Under the pieces are notes generated by a model. That model did not search any database. It saw nothing but the letters and a program-made list of their open reading frames with translations, and was not told where the DNA came from. From the NCBI GenBank assembly GCA_023898765.1, contig CP060238.1, forward strand, positions 806,001 through 870,000: a stretch of DNA of 64,000 bases, written 5' to 3'. The stretch's first letter is position 1. The number at the start of each line of letters is the position of its first letter. This document shows, in pieces, positions 16,177 through 24,361 of this stretch. Position numbers and translations under genes: made by a program. This DNA is from Rhodospirillales bacterium. Its GTDB lineage: Bacteria > Pseudomonadota > Alphaproteobacteria > Micavibrionales > Micavibrionaceae.

Positions 16177-17972
16177 TGCAGGGAGGCTTCCTGATACAGG
16201 CCTTTAAAGCTCATGAAAGACGTATCGCGTTGTTTCCGTTTTGGCTGTGTCCGGGCAAGATGCGCCATGTCCGGTTTTCTGGGCGGGAGGGGGATAGAAG
16301 CCGTCCGGGCGGCTTCTGGCGCCGGATTTTCGACGCCGTTTTTTTGGACGGCGTTTTTTACTTCCGTTTCTGTTGCGGCTTCCATAACGTCCATGCCTCT
16401 GTCTTTTCTTTTTTCTTTGATGTGGGAGATGATATCCGTCAAAGAATTTTTATCCAGTCGCGAGAGGCTGCCCTGCAATAAACCGGCCAGTTCGTCCGTC
16501 TCTTTTTCAAGGGCCTCTTCCGGAAGGAGGTCCAGCCCAAGGGAATTTATCACCTGCCCGTAAGCGTTTTGCATTTCGGCAAAGGCCAGATAGGTGCGAA
16601 TGCGCGAGAGAAGAAGCCCCATTTCGACTTCGAGAAGTTCCCCCTCTGTCAGGGTTTCCGCAACTTTTTGGGACCGGGCGACGGTTGCCATCTTTTCGTT
16701 TACGGCATGGATGCGCCTGAGGAGCTTAAGGCGGTCTCTGGACAGGCCGAAGCGGGCGTCGGCGACGTGAACCTGCGCGATAATGGCAACGGCCAAAGCC
16801 TGACGTTTCAGGTCTGCCAGTTTTTGCTTTGTTCTGGCCTGTTCAAGGCGGGCCGGAAGCGTAAACAGGCGGATGAGGCTCTGCGTGAACCCAAGGGAAA
16901 AGCTGGCCCATTTGTCGTGCGCCAGAAATTTATTGTCGTCGTAGTTCTGGGACAGGAGGATATCCATGCCCGGAAAAGTTTCAAGAACGGCCAGACTGAT
17001 ATCGTTGGCTGCAATCCGTTTCTGGAAAGATTCTTCCCGGATTTCCGGACGGATAACCAGCGCCAGTTTTTCAAGATCGCGGACAGGTACGTCCAGACCG
17101 GGTATCGCCGTTTTTTTAAAGGGAAGATCCTTTGCATCCGTCGCCAGTGTAAAGGCCGCGGCGGGCGGCACATTCATGAGGCTGGCCAGTTCAATGCGGG
17201 CAAAGGAAAGCTGGGAGCGCATGGTCATCAATTCATCCATTGTGCCCAAAAGGCGCGACTGGGTTTTCAGCGATTCCTCCGGCGATTTGACGCCTGCATC
17301 TTCGGCTTTACGGATATTTTCGATGATGGCGTTTCCCTTGTTTGTCAGGCTGTCGATTTTGGCGAGCATTTCCTGCGCCCCGGCGGCCTGCCAATAGGCA
17401 TAGCGGACATCCTGCACGATATTGTGGATGACCTTGCGCCGCCGTTCGGCGGCAATGCGGGCGCGGTCCGTTTCCTGACGGGATTCCACAAAAGCCAGCC
17501 CCGTATCCAGAATGTCCCAGCTTGCTTCAAGAGAGCCCGTTCGCCGGTGTTTTTCCGTCGATATGGAAGATTCCAGAGACTGCGTGCCTGTGACATAGGA
17601 TTGGCTGGAGGACGCGCTTTGATTGTTTCGCCCGATATATTGGCCTTTCATTTCCAGAGAGGGCAACATGCCCAGACGCGCGAGCGCCACATTCCCATTG
17701 GCAACGGATTCTTCGGCCACCGCCAGCCTGTGGTCCATATTATATTTCAGGGCGCGGGCCATCGCCTGATAGAGCGTGATGGGCTTTTCAACCTCTTTCG
17801 TCTCAAAAAGGGCGCGCAAATCTTCTTCCAGCGTTTCTAACTGTTCGGACAGCGTCAACGGCCCCGATGCGGCACTGCAAGCGGAGAGACACGTTACGAC
17901 GATGAGAACGCAAATTATTCTGGAAAAATTCCTTTGTCCCATTGGCTTAAGTTGTTGTTTTAGAAGACTCAT
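16173..17972 (-). CDS. TolC-family outer-membrane channel lipoprotein
   Basis: The 599-residue protein has a lipoprotein signal: a hydrophobic run ending in CLSACSAASG, with a lipobox cysteine near residue 32. TolC/OEP repeats follow, e.g. ITLYQAMARALKYNMDHRL and LEASWDILDTGLAFVESRQE, with long amphipathic helices. It is longer than TolC or OprM, with a C-terminal tail of more than 80 charged residues ending after a proline/lysine-rich stretch. It is the first gene of the exporter operon, and a good promoter with an overlapping palindrome lies just upstream. A second ATG at 17942 is possible; neither start has a strong ribosome site. Confidence 0.87.
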   Translation of the reverse strand: MSLLKQQLKPMGQRNFSRIICVLIVVTCLSACSAASGPLTLSEQLETLEEDLRALFETKEVEKPITLYQAMARALKYNMDHRLAVAEESVANGNVALARLGMLPSLEMKGQYIGRNNQSASSSQSYVTGTQSLESSISTEKHRRTGSLEASWDILDTGLAFVESRQETDRARIAAERRRKVIHNIVQDVRYAYWQAAGAQEMLAKIDSLTNKGNAIIENIRKAEDAGVKSPEESLKTQSRLLGTMDELMTMRSQLSFARIELASLMNVPPAAAFTLATDAKDLPFKKTAIPGLDVPVRDLEKLALVIRPEIREESFQKRIAANDISLAVLETFPGMDILLSQNYDDNKFLAHDKWASFSLGFTQSLIRLFTLPARLEQARTKQKLADLKRQALAVAIIAQVHVADARFGLSRDRLKLLRRIHAVNEKMATVARSQKVAETLTEGELLEVEMGLLLSRIRTYLAFAEMQNAYGQVINSLGLDLLPEEALEKETDELAGLLQGSLSRLDKNSLTDIISHIKEKRKDRGMDVMEAATETEVKNAVQKNGVENPAPEAARTASIPLPPRKPDMAHLARTQPKRKQRDTSFMSFKGLYQEASLQ

Positions 17973-17999
17973 AAAGAAAGGGCGAAAAACCCTGAGAAT

Positions 18000-18027
18000 A
18001 GTGTACCTGACATAATAATAATGTCAA
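18000..18027 (-). promoter_or_regulatory. Promoter of the exporter operon with overlapping palindrome
   Basis: Read on the minus strand, TTGACA (18022-18027) is followed after 16 bases by TACACT (18000-18005). Transcription would begin about 20 bases before the TolC-family start. A palindrome with arms TGACAT (18008-18013) and ATGTCA (18021-18026) overlaps the -35 box and the spacer, a position suited to a repressor. The exporter operon can therefore be transcribed separately from the adhesin-like genes upstream. Confidence 0.55.
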
Positions 18028-18048
18028 AAAGAACGAGGGAAATTAACG

Positions 18049-21000
18049 TTATGTAATATCACGGAGAAAATTCAGGACATTCCGGTCGAACCTGCCTTGT
18101 TCCAGCAGGAGGGCGCCGTCCGTTTGTCCGGAAAGGGGCGTGCCTTCTTCTTCCGGCATATCCCCGTTTTCTTCAGGGGCGGCGTCTTGAAGGAACTGCC
18201 GGAGGGGATGGTCCTGCGCGGGGAAGAATTCTTTTTCTAAAGCGCTGAGAATATGCGGCGTGCCGTTGGGAAGTTCGCCGCCGCTTTCTCCGTCCATTTC
18301 TTCCAGCGTTTGGCGGATTTGCGCGGTGGCGCCCTCCCGCACGATTTCGTTTAACGCGCCGCCGTAAAAGGCGGATTGCCCCTCGCCGGAAAACGTGGAG
18401 CGGATCAGTTGTGGGCTCGTTCTCATCTCTTTCGGCCCGTTTTTGTGAGGCGTTTCATGTTCTGCATGTGCGTCAGACGGGTCGTCGGGCGTTGAAAATT
18501 CACTGACGGGCCGGATATTAAAAAGAAAGATCTGCCCTGTTGCGCCAAGTCCCGCGCTTTCCCCGACCGTAAACTCAAAAGAGTCCGAAGTTGTTTCGCT
18601 GTCATCATGGATATATGTGATGCGGCCGTTGTCGATGTCGTCTTGCAAAAACGTATCGTTTACATTCAGGGCGATCCCGTTCAGTGCAATAACCCCGTTA
18701 TCCGGAAGGACGTCGACAGTATAGACAAGCTGGCTGTCCTGCATCTGGATGTTGCCGCCGGCATAAAAGGCAGAAGGGTCGTTTGCGTTCCGGTATTCGG
18801 CCGCAACCCAGGCATTGCTCATTGTGCCTTCATAAAGACGCATGTCATCGAACGCCCCGTCATAGTAAAGACTGTTGCGTGCGGTATCGAAGGTGCTGGC
18901 TTCAGACCCGTCTCCGATAAAGCCGTAGCGTGTGTTTTTTCCAAGCGCCAGCCCGCCATGTGTGTTGGTGCTGCGGGCGGATTCTACGCCGTCCACGTAA
19001 AGGATTTTATCTGTTCCGTCATAAACGGCTGCAATATGATGCCACGTGCCGTCATTGACTGTTGCGGCAGAGTAGAAATCATGGACCGACAGGCCGTTTC
19101 CGGCCGTGGAAAATCCAACGGTGCCATCTGTATTGATAAAGACGTCAAAGAACTCACTGCGGTCAAAGTCAATAAGTGCCCAGTTGTCATTCCAGTTTCC
19201 ACCGCTTTCCGTTGTGTTGATCCATGCGCTGACGGACACCTGAGGGAGGGTGTTGTTGCCGCTATAGGCGTAATTCAGGGCGAGATACTCACTGTTGTTG
19301 AATTGCCCCGCCTGGCCCGTAACGCCGGCTATTTGATTGCCGGAATTAAAGCCGGCGCGCGTAAACCCGGTATTGGCGCTCTGGGAACTGTCTGCGACCG
19401 AGACATCGAAGTCGCTGTCAAAATGCCAGACGCCCGTAAATTCATTGCGCCATGTAGTGGCCTGATTGGTTTCCGCTGCTGCGGCGTTCCCGAAATAAAT
19501 ATAGACATCCGTATCGATGGTCGAAGACAGGTTTGTGCGGGCATAGAGCTGCATCGTCTTGCCGACGGTATCAAGAGAGACCAGTTCCCGGTCCAGTTTT
19601 GTCGTGCCGTCTGCCGCCGTTATCACGATGTCCGCTCCGTTGGTCTGAACGTTGCTCCAGAAGCTTCCGTTCAGACCGGCCTCGGTAAACAAGACGGAAA
19701 AATCGGTAAGATCGGAATCGATTTGTGTGCTGTCTATGGTGAGTTTCTGGCGGTAAAGCCAGTTCGTATCATACCAAGTTGTTGTATCTCCGCCTGTGCC
19801 GTCATAGGAAAGTTGCGTGTTTTGTATGACGGTGCTTCCGCCTTCATCAAGGCTTGCGCCGGTGTTGATGTTAGCGGCGGGATCGAAAACAGCGTTTATG
19901 GTCATGTTGAAACTGCCGGTGACAATTTCACCGCCGTCCGTCAGGCTGAAAGAAAAACTGTCGGTATCTGTTTCGCTGTCATCATGGGTATAGGAAATCC
20001 TGCCGTCGATAATATCCTGTTGTGTGAAGCTGCCTGTTAGACCCAGTGCGGTTGTTCCATTGAACAGGGTCCCGTTTCCTGTGGCGGAGGTGATGGTGTA
20101 AATCAGGTTTGAATCAGGGGTGTCCGTATCCGTGGCGTCCAGTTCTCCCGTCGTAATCACGATGCTTGCGCCTTCGTTGAGGGTCGTACCGTTATTGGTG
20201 GTCAGGGCCAGTGTGCCAAACCATTTTTGATAAAGGTAGGTTTCAATATCCGCCTGTTCCCCGGCTGTTAAGACATGATTCCATGCGCGAAATTCCCCGA
20301 TCGCGCCCTTAAAATAAGACCCGGTGGCGAGGTCGGCATCCGTCACCGGATGTTGGGAGCTGTCCCCCACGCCGCCCAGCGCGTTGTTTCCGCTATGCGC
20401 GCCCATGGTGTCTACGCGGGTCAGGGTTTGCAGGGCGCCGCCGTTCAGGCCGGCAGACCATGTTTTGTTGTTGATGTTTGGGTCGGTGGCATCGTGAATC
20501 ATCACGGCGCGATAGCTCGTATTGGCGCTGACGGCGCCCAGATCAATGGATTTATATCGATCGCCGCCGGCCCAGTAACTTTCGGCCCATGTATAAGCGT
20601 AAAGATGCCCATTCACAATCGAGAGCTGGTAGCCGTTGGAGCTGCCGCCCTGTTCATAAATAATCTGTACGCCGTTTACGTCCGCGCCCGTTTCAAAAAC
20701 AAAAGCAAAAGATTTTTCCGTATAAGATCCCGTGTTGATCTGGGCGTCGTTGGCAATAATCGAGATATCGTTGATGCCGTCAAACCTGATGCCGCCGCGG
20801 CCGTTCAGGGCGCTCGTGTCAAAAAGGGGTTGGTTTCCCCCGGTGGTCTGGTCGGAGTCAAAATCATTCGGGCTAATGTCGTCCCAGTTCGAAACGGCTG
20901 TGCCGTTTGCAGGCTGGTTGCCTGTGTTTCCGTCCCCATCTATGTCCTGTGCGTCAAAATAATTGATGGCGCCGGCAATGGCATTGACCGCAGCCGCGTC

Positions 21001-21060
21001 GAGCATCAGCCTTTTTTCAAGGACACGGGCGAGCGTTTTTCCGGGAAGCCGCGGTTTCAT
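18049..21060 (-). CDS. Giant LamG/DUF2341/cadherin-like surface protein, copy A
   Basis: The 1003-residue protein has no Sec signal peptide; it opens with a basic segment and the motif LEKRLMLDAA (residues about 14-23). Order: LamG/concanavalin-like domain (about 25-285); a cadherin-like/CSPG repeat (FTQQDIIDGRISYTHDDSET); a DUF2341 domain (from about 427, WYDTNWLYRQKLTIDSTQI); a second LamG domain (about 545-755); another cadherin-like repeat; a proline/charged linker; and a C-terminal module (about 883-1003). The C-terminal module is nearly identical to that of the two proteins encoded upstream. Such domains bind glycans or cells, so an exported adhesin is the likely role. Its ATG overlaps the preceding gene by four bases. 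Confidence 0.85.
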   Translation of the reverse strand: MKPRLPGKTLARVLEKRLMLDAAAVNAIAGAINYFDAQDIDGDGNTGNQPANGTAVSNWDDISPNDFDSDQTTGGNQPLFDTSALNGRGGIRFDGINDISIIANDAQINTGSYTEKSFAFVFETGADVNGVQIIYEQGGSSNGYQLSIVNGHLYAYTWAESYWAGGDRYKSIDLGAVSANTSYRAVMIHDATDPNINNKTWSAGLNGGALQTLTRVDTMGAHSGNNALGGVGDSSQHPVTDADLATGSYFKGAIGEFRAWNHVLTAGEQADIETYLYQKWFGTLALTTNNGTTLNEGASIVITTGELDATDTDTPDSNLIYTITSATGNGTLFNGTTALGLTGSFTQQDIIDGRISYTHDDSETDTDSFSFSLTDGGEIVTGSFNMTINAVFDPAANINTGASLDEGGSTVIQNTQLSYDGTGGDTTTWYDTNWLYRQKLTIDSTQIDSDLTDFSVLFTEAGLNGSFWSNVQTNGADIVITAADGTTKLDRELVSLDTVGKTMQLYARTNLSSTIDTDVYIYFGNAAAAETNQATTWRNEFTGVWHFDSDFDVSVADSSQSANTGFTRAGFNSGNQIAGVTGQAGQFNNSEYLALNYAYSGNNTLPQVSVSAWINTTESGGNWNDNWALIDFDRSEFFDVFINTDGTVGFSTAGNGLSVHDFYSAATVNDGTWHHIAAVYDGTDKILYVDGVESARSTNTHGGLALGKNTRYGFIGDGSEASTFDTARNSLYYDGAFDDMRLYEGTMSNAWVAAEYRNANDPSAFYAGGNIQMQDSQLVYTVDVLPDNGVIALNGIALNVNDTFLQDDIDNGRITYIHDDSETTSDSFEFTVGESAGLGATGQIFLFNIRPVSEFSTPDDPSDAHAEHETPHKNGPKEMRTSPQLIRSTFSGEGQSAFYGGALNEIVREGATAQIRQTLEEMDGESGGELPNGTPHILSALEKEFFPAQDHPLRQFLQDAAPEENGDMPEEEGTPLSGQTDGALLLEQGRFDRNVLNFLRDIT
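18072..18411 (-). repeat. Conserved C-terminal module repeat, copy A
   Basis: This encodes the C-terminal module of giant protein A. Bases 18072-18393 align with 21089-21410 with two differences by eye. Its left-hand continuation through the codons for LIRSTFSGEG matches copy C (24361-24379) and not copy B. That mosaic pattern is the mark of gene conversion or recombination among the three copies. Confidence 0.9.
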
Positions 21061-21410
21061 GCCTGCCCTCCGATAGATTCCAAAAAGCTCAGGACATTCC
21101 GGTCGAACCTGCCTTGTTCCAGCAGGAGGGCGCCGTCCGTTTGTCCGGAAAGGGGCGTGCCTTCTTCTTCCGGCATATCCCCGTTTTCTTCAGGGGCGGC
21201 GTCTTGAAGGAACTGCCGGAGGGGATGGTCCTGCGCGGGGAAGAATTCTTTTTCTAAAGCGCTGAGAATATGCGGCGTGCCGTTGGGAAGTTCGCCGCCG
21301 CTTTCTCCGTCCATTTCTTCCAGCGTTTGGCGGATTTGCGCGGTGGCGCCCTCCCGCACGATTTCGTTTAACGCGCCGCCGTAAAAGGCGGACAGCCCCT
21401 CGCCGGAAAA
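20993..21410 (-). repeat. Junction repeat: gene A start plus gene B C-terminal module
   Basis: This 418-base direct repeat covers the first codons of gene A, the ATGA gene junction and the C-terminal module of gene B. It matches 23944-24361 at an offset of 2951 bases with three differences by eye (G/A, T/C and C/G). It contains the shared N-terminal segment with the LEKRLMLDA motif. Confidence 0.93.
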
Positions 21411-24011
21411 GGCCGCGCGGACCAGTTGCTGCGAGGGCGCATCAGGGCGCGTTTCTTTTTGTGTCGATGTGGAAGCATGTTCTCTTTGCCCCGTTTTGGC
21501 AGCGGGGTCCTGCGGGGCGTCCGGCAAGGCCCCGGTAGAAGATGTTTCGCTTGCCGGCGGCTTTGTAATGGAAAAACTGAAACTGTTCGTGCTCAGGGTT
21601 GTTGAGCCGTCTGTTACCGTAAAGTCAAAACTGTCTGCTGCGGTGGCTGACCCGTCATGTTCGTAAGTAATCAGATGATTGTTAATGTCATCCTGCGTAA
21701 AGGTGTCGTTCAAGACCAGGGCCACGCCGTTTTTATAAAGTGTGCCGTTATCGGCCATATCCGTGATGCGGTAGAGAATGGATGTGTCTGCCGTATCGAT
21801 ATCGTCCGTATCCAGCATTGTGTTTTCGAGTATCGCGGATGTGCCTTTTAAAAGCACGGTCCCCGTATTCAGTCTGGTTACGGAAGGGTGGTCGCCCTTA
21901 AAACGGATATAAACTTCCGCGTAGGGAATGGCATGGTTTTCGGTTGTATTTTCCCAGAGAAAAGTGTTGGGATCATTTCCGTTCACGCCGCTTACAGTGC
22001 TGCCATACGCGAATCCTTTTTTGCTGGCGTGGCTGCCCCATCCCCAGGTGAATATGCGTTGATAATTATTGCCTGAATCGCTGCCCGGCGTGCTCATGGC
22101 ATCGCGTGTTTTCCCGGTCGTGTCCAGGAAGGCCCCGCCGAGAACGGATGCCCGGACATCGTGCTGAATGTCAAGATCGGCGGTATCGAACTGCCATGTC
22201 CACGTTGTCTGGGAAAGGGCGTTCCAGCGCACTTCCTGGTAGCTGGTGCCGAGAGTGTCGGCAGCGCGTTTTATGCGGATTTCCACATTGGAAAGATCCA
22301 GTCCGGCATAGTTGATGAGATCGCTGATGATGGTCGTGTTATAGGCGGCAGGTGTAAATCCGGCTGTTGTGCCAAGGCCCGTCACAATATCCGCCGTGGC
22401 GCCCTGCCCGTCTGAATCGAATTCCCATCCTTCACGCCCGCGCCCGATCAAAAGCCATGAAGAGGTTCCGTCATTGTCGATATGTCCGATGAAAGTTTCG
22501 CCCCCTGCAACGACTGTATAATCCCCTGTCGCTTTTCCGCCGACATGGGCCAGAGACGTAATCGCATCGGTTACGGTGATATTCGCCGTATTAACCGGAA
22601 GTGTTGTCACGCCGTCGCTGACTGTAAAATCGAAACTGTCTGCAAGTATAGGGGAACCATTATGTGTATAGGTCAGCAAATTATTGGCGATGTCATCTTG
22701 TGTAAAACTATCTCCTGTGTTCAGAAGCACGCCATTCAATTTTAAGTTGCCGTTTGTGACATCGGAGATCAAAGAGTAAACGAGATTGAAGTCCGCCGTA
22801 TCGGCATCTGTCGTTTCCAGCATCGCGGTTGTAATGGTTGAGCTTGTGCCGATCATTGCCGCAATACCTGTATTGGTGGAAAGCACCGGCGGGGTATCTA
22901 CATAAGTGTTGTCGATGCTGATACTGAACGTATTAACGGCAGAGGTTGCGGCCCGGTCATTCACCGTGAAGTCAAAACTGTCCGTGGTCGTGCCGCCGCC
23001 ATTGTGTGTGTAGGTCAGCAGGTTGCTGTTCACATCGCTTTGCGTAAACGTGTCTCCGATATTCAAATTTACGCCGTTCAATTTTAGAGTTCCGTTTGCC
23101 GTGAGAGTCGAAACGGTATAGATCAGACGGGCATCCGTGTTGTCGGCATCTGTCGAGGTAAGATCGGCGCCTGTGAAGGTAACGGTTGCCCCTGTGTTGG
23201 CGCTGGCGCTTTTATTGACGATGGAAGGCGCAAGGTTTGCGGTCGCAATGCCCCATTTGTCGGCCAGATAATTTTCAATATCGTGGCGTTCTTCGACTGT
23301 GAGGCTACGGTTGAAAATAAGAAGCTCGCCAACTTCGCCAAAGCGCTGGTTCCCGCCCTGATAGTTTCCAAAGTAGGTGATGTTCGAATCACCCTGGCTG
23401 TCAGAGGTGCCGATGGTTTGGCTGTCTATATCAAAGAGGGTTTGTCCGCCGGACATGAGGGAAGACATGAGATGGCCTCCTGCAGCCAGTGTGTCCATGT
23501 CGAAACCGCTGTCGCGGAATCCGCCGCTGCTGTTGTCATACATCCCCAGCTTTCCATCGCTTTGGACAATAATGTGATGATCGTTGGGAACGCCCCTGAA
23601 AAGGGTGCGCCACGTGCCTGTACCGGGCAGGGGCGCATCAAAAACGGCAAAAACGGTGTAGTCGCTGCCGACATTGATACCGGCCACGCCGAATTGCAAA
23701 ACGTCATTGGCGGTGTCGAAATCTATGGAGGCCATCCCGTTAAGCCCGTTGGCCAGATAGGTCGGGCGTTTGGAGTTGTCGCTCTGGAGGGCATGATTCC
23801 CGTTGCCCGACTTGTCCTGCCATGTGGCAACCTTGCCGCTAAAGGCGGCGCCGGAAGCGGCATCATCGCCTTCCGCGTCTAAAACGGTACTCTGGTCCGT
23901 TCCATCCAGCCATACCAGGGCGTTGCCGATCTCGGCAATCAGGGCCGCGTCGAGCATCAGCCTTTTTTCAAGGACACGGGCGAGCGTTTTTCCGGGAAGC
24001 CGCGGTTTCAT
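21057..24011 (-). CDS. Giant LamG/cadherin-like surface protein, copy B
   Basis: The 984-residue protein has the same first 23 residues as copy A, including LEKRLMLDAA, and no signal peptide. Order: LamG-like domain (about 25-255, VWLDGTDQSTVLDAEGDD); two cadherin-like/CSPG repeats (FTQSDVNSNLLTYTHNGGGT and a second copy); a domain of about 220 residues that I do not recognise (about 490-710, SSWLLIGRGREGWEF to YAEVYIRFKG); another cadherin-like repeat; a linker; and the shared C-terminal module (about 860-984). It lacks the DUF2341/LamG pair of copies A and C. Both ends overlap neighbouring genes by four bases, so the three genes are one operon. Export by the downstream TolC/HlyD/M50 proteins is my inference. 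Confidence 0.85.
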   Translation of the reverse strand: MKPRLPGKTLARVLEKRLMLDAALIAEIGNALVWLDGTDQSTVLDAEGDDAASGAAFSGKVATWQDKSGNGNHALQSDNSKRPTYLANGLNGMASIDFDTANDVLQFGVAGINVGSDYTVFAVFDAPLPGTGTWRTLFRGVPNDHHIIVQSDGKLGMYDNSSGGFRDSGFDMDTLAAGGHLMSSLMSGGQTLFDIDSQTIGTSDSQGDSNITYFGNYQGGNQRFGEVGELLIFNRSLTVEERHDIENYLADKWGIATANLAPSIVNKSASANTGATVTFTGADLTSTDADNTDARLIYTVSTLTANGTLKLNGVNLNIGDTFTQSDVNSNLLTYTHNGGGTTTDSFDFTVNDRAATSAVNTFSISIDNTYVDTPPVLSTNTGIAAMIGTSSTITTAMLETTDADTADFNLVYSLISDVTNGNLKLNGVLLNTGDSFTQDDIANNLLTYTHNGSPILADSFDFTVSDGVTTLPVNTANITVTDAITSLAHVGGKATGDYTVVAGGETFIGHIDNDGTSSWLLIGRGREGWEFDSDGQGATADIVTGLGTTAGFTPAAYNTTIISDLINYAGLDLSNVEIRIKRAADTLGTSYQEVRWNALSQTTWTWQFDTADLDIQHDVRASVLGGAFLDTTGKTRDAMSTPGSDSGNNYQRIFTWGWGSHASKKGFAYGSTVSGVNGNDPNTFLWENTTENHAIPYAEVYIRFKGDHPSVTRLNTGTVLLKGTSAILENTMLDTDDIDTADTSILYRITDMADNGTLYKNGVALVLNDTFTQDDINNHLITYEHDGSATAADSFDFTVTDGSTTLSTNSFSFSITKPPASETSSTGALPDAPQDPAAKTGQREHASTSTQKETRPDAPSQQLVRAAFSGEGLSAFYGGALNEIVREGATAQIRQTLEEMDGESGGELPNGTPHILSALEKEFFPAQDHPLRQFLQDAAPEENGDMPEEEGTPLSGQTDGALLLEQGRFDRNVLSFLESIGGQA

Positions 24012-24361
24012 GCCTGCCCTCCGATAGATTCCAAAAAGCTCAGGACATTCCGGTCGAACCTGCCTTGTTCCAGCAGGAGGGCGCCGTCCGTTTGTCCGGA
24101 AAGGGGCGTGCCTTCTTCTTCCGGCATATCCCCGTTTTCTTCAGGGGCGGCGTCTTGAAGGAACTGCCGGAGGGGATGATCCTGCGCGGGGAAGAATTCT
24201 TTTTCTAAAGCGCTGAGAATATGCGGCGTGCCGTCGGGAAGTTCGGCGCCGCTTTCTCCGTCCATTTCTTCCAGCGTTTGGCGGATTTGCGCGGTGGCGC
24301 CCTCCCGCACGATTTCGTTTAACGCGCCGCCGTAAAAGGCGGACAGCCCCTCGCCGGAAAA
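23944..24361 (-). repeat. Junction repeat: gene B start plus gene C C-terminal module
   Basis: This is the second copy of the 418-base junction repeat, matching 20993-21410. It holds the first codons of gene B, the ATGA overlap and the conserved end of gene C. Such a long exact repeat could let the whole gene B unit (2951 bases) be deleted or amplified by homologous recombination. Confidence 0.93.

Noticed and set aside
11767..17972. Standard type I secretion or RND efflux operon
   Set aside because: There is no ABC ATPase and no RND pump gene; the set contains an M50 protease fusion instead, so neither standard label fits.
16569..20040. Long plus-strand frames (e.g. 16569-17840, 18607-20040) opposite the TolC and giant-protein genes
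   Set aside because: They lie wholly antisense to strong coding frames, have no ribosome sites and no recognisable domains.
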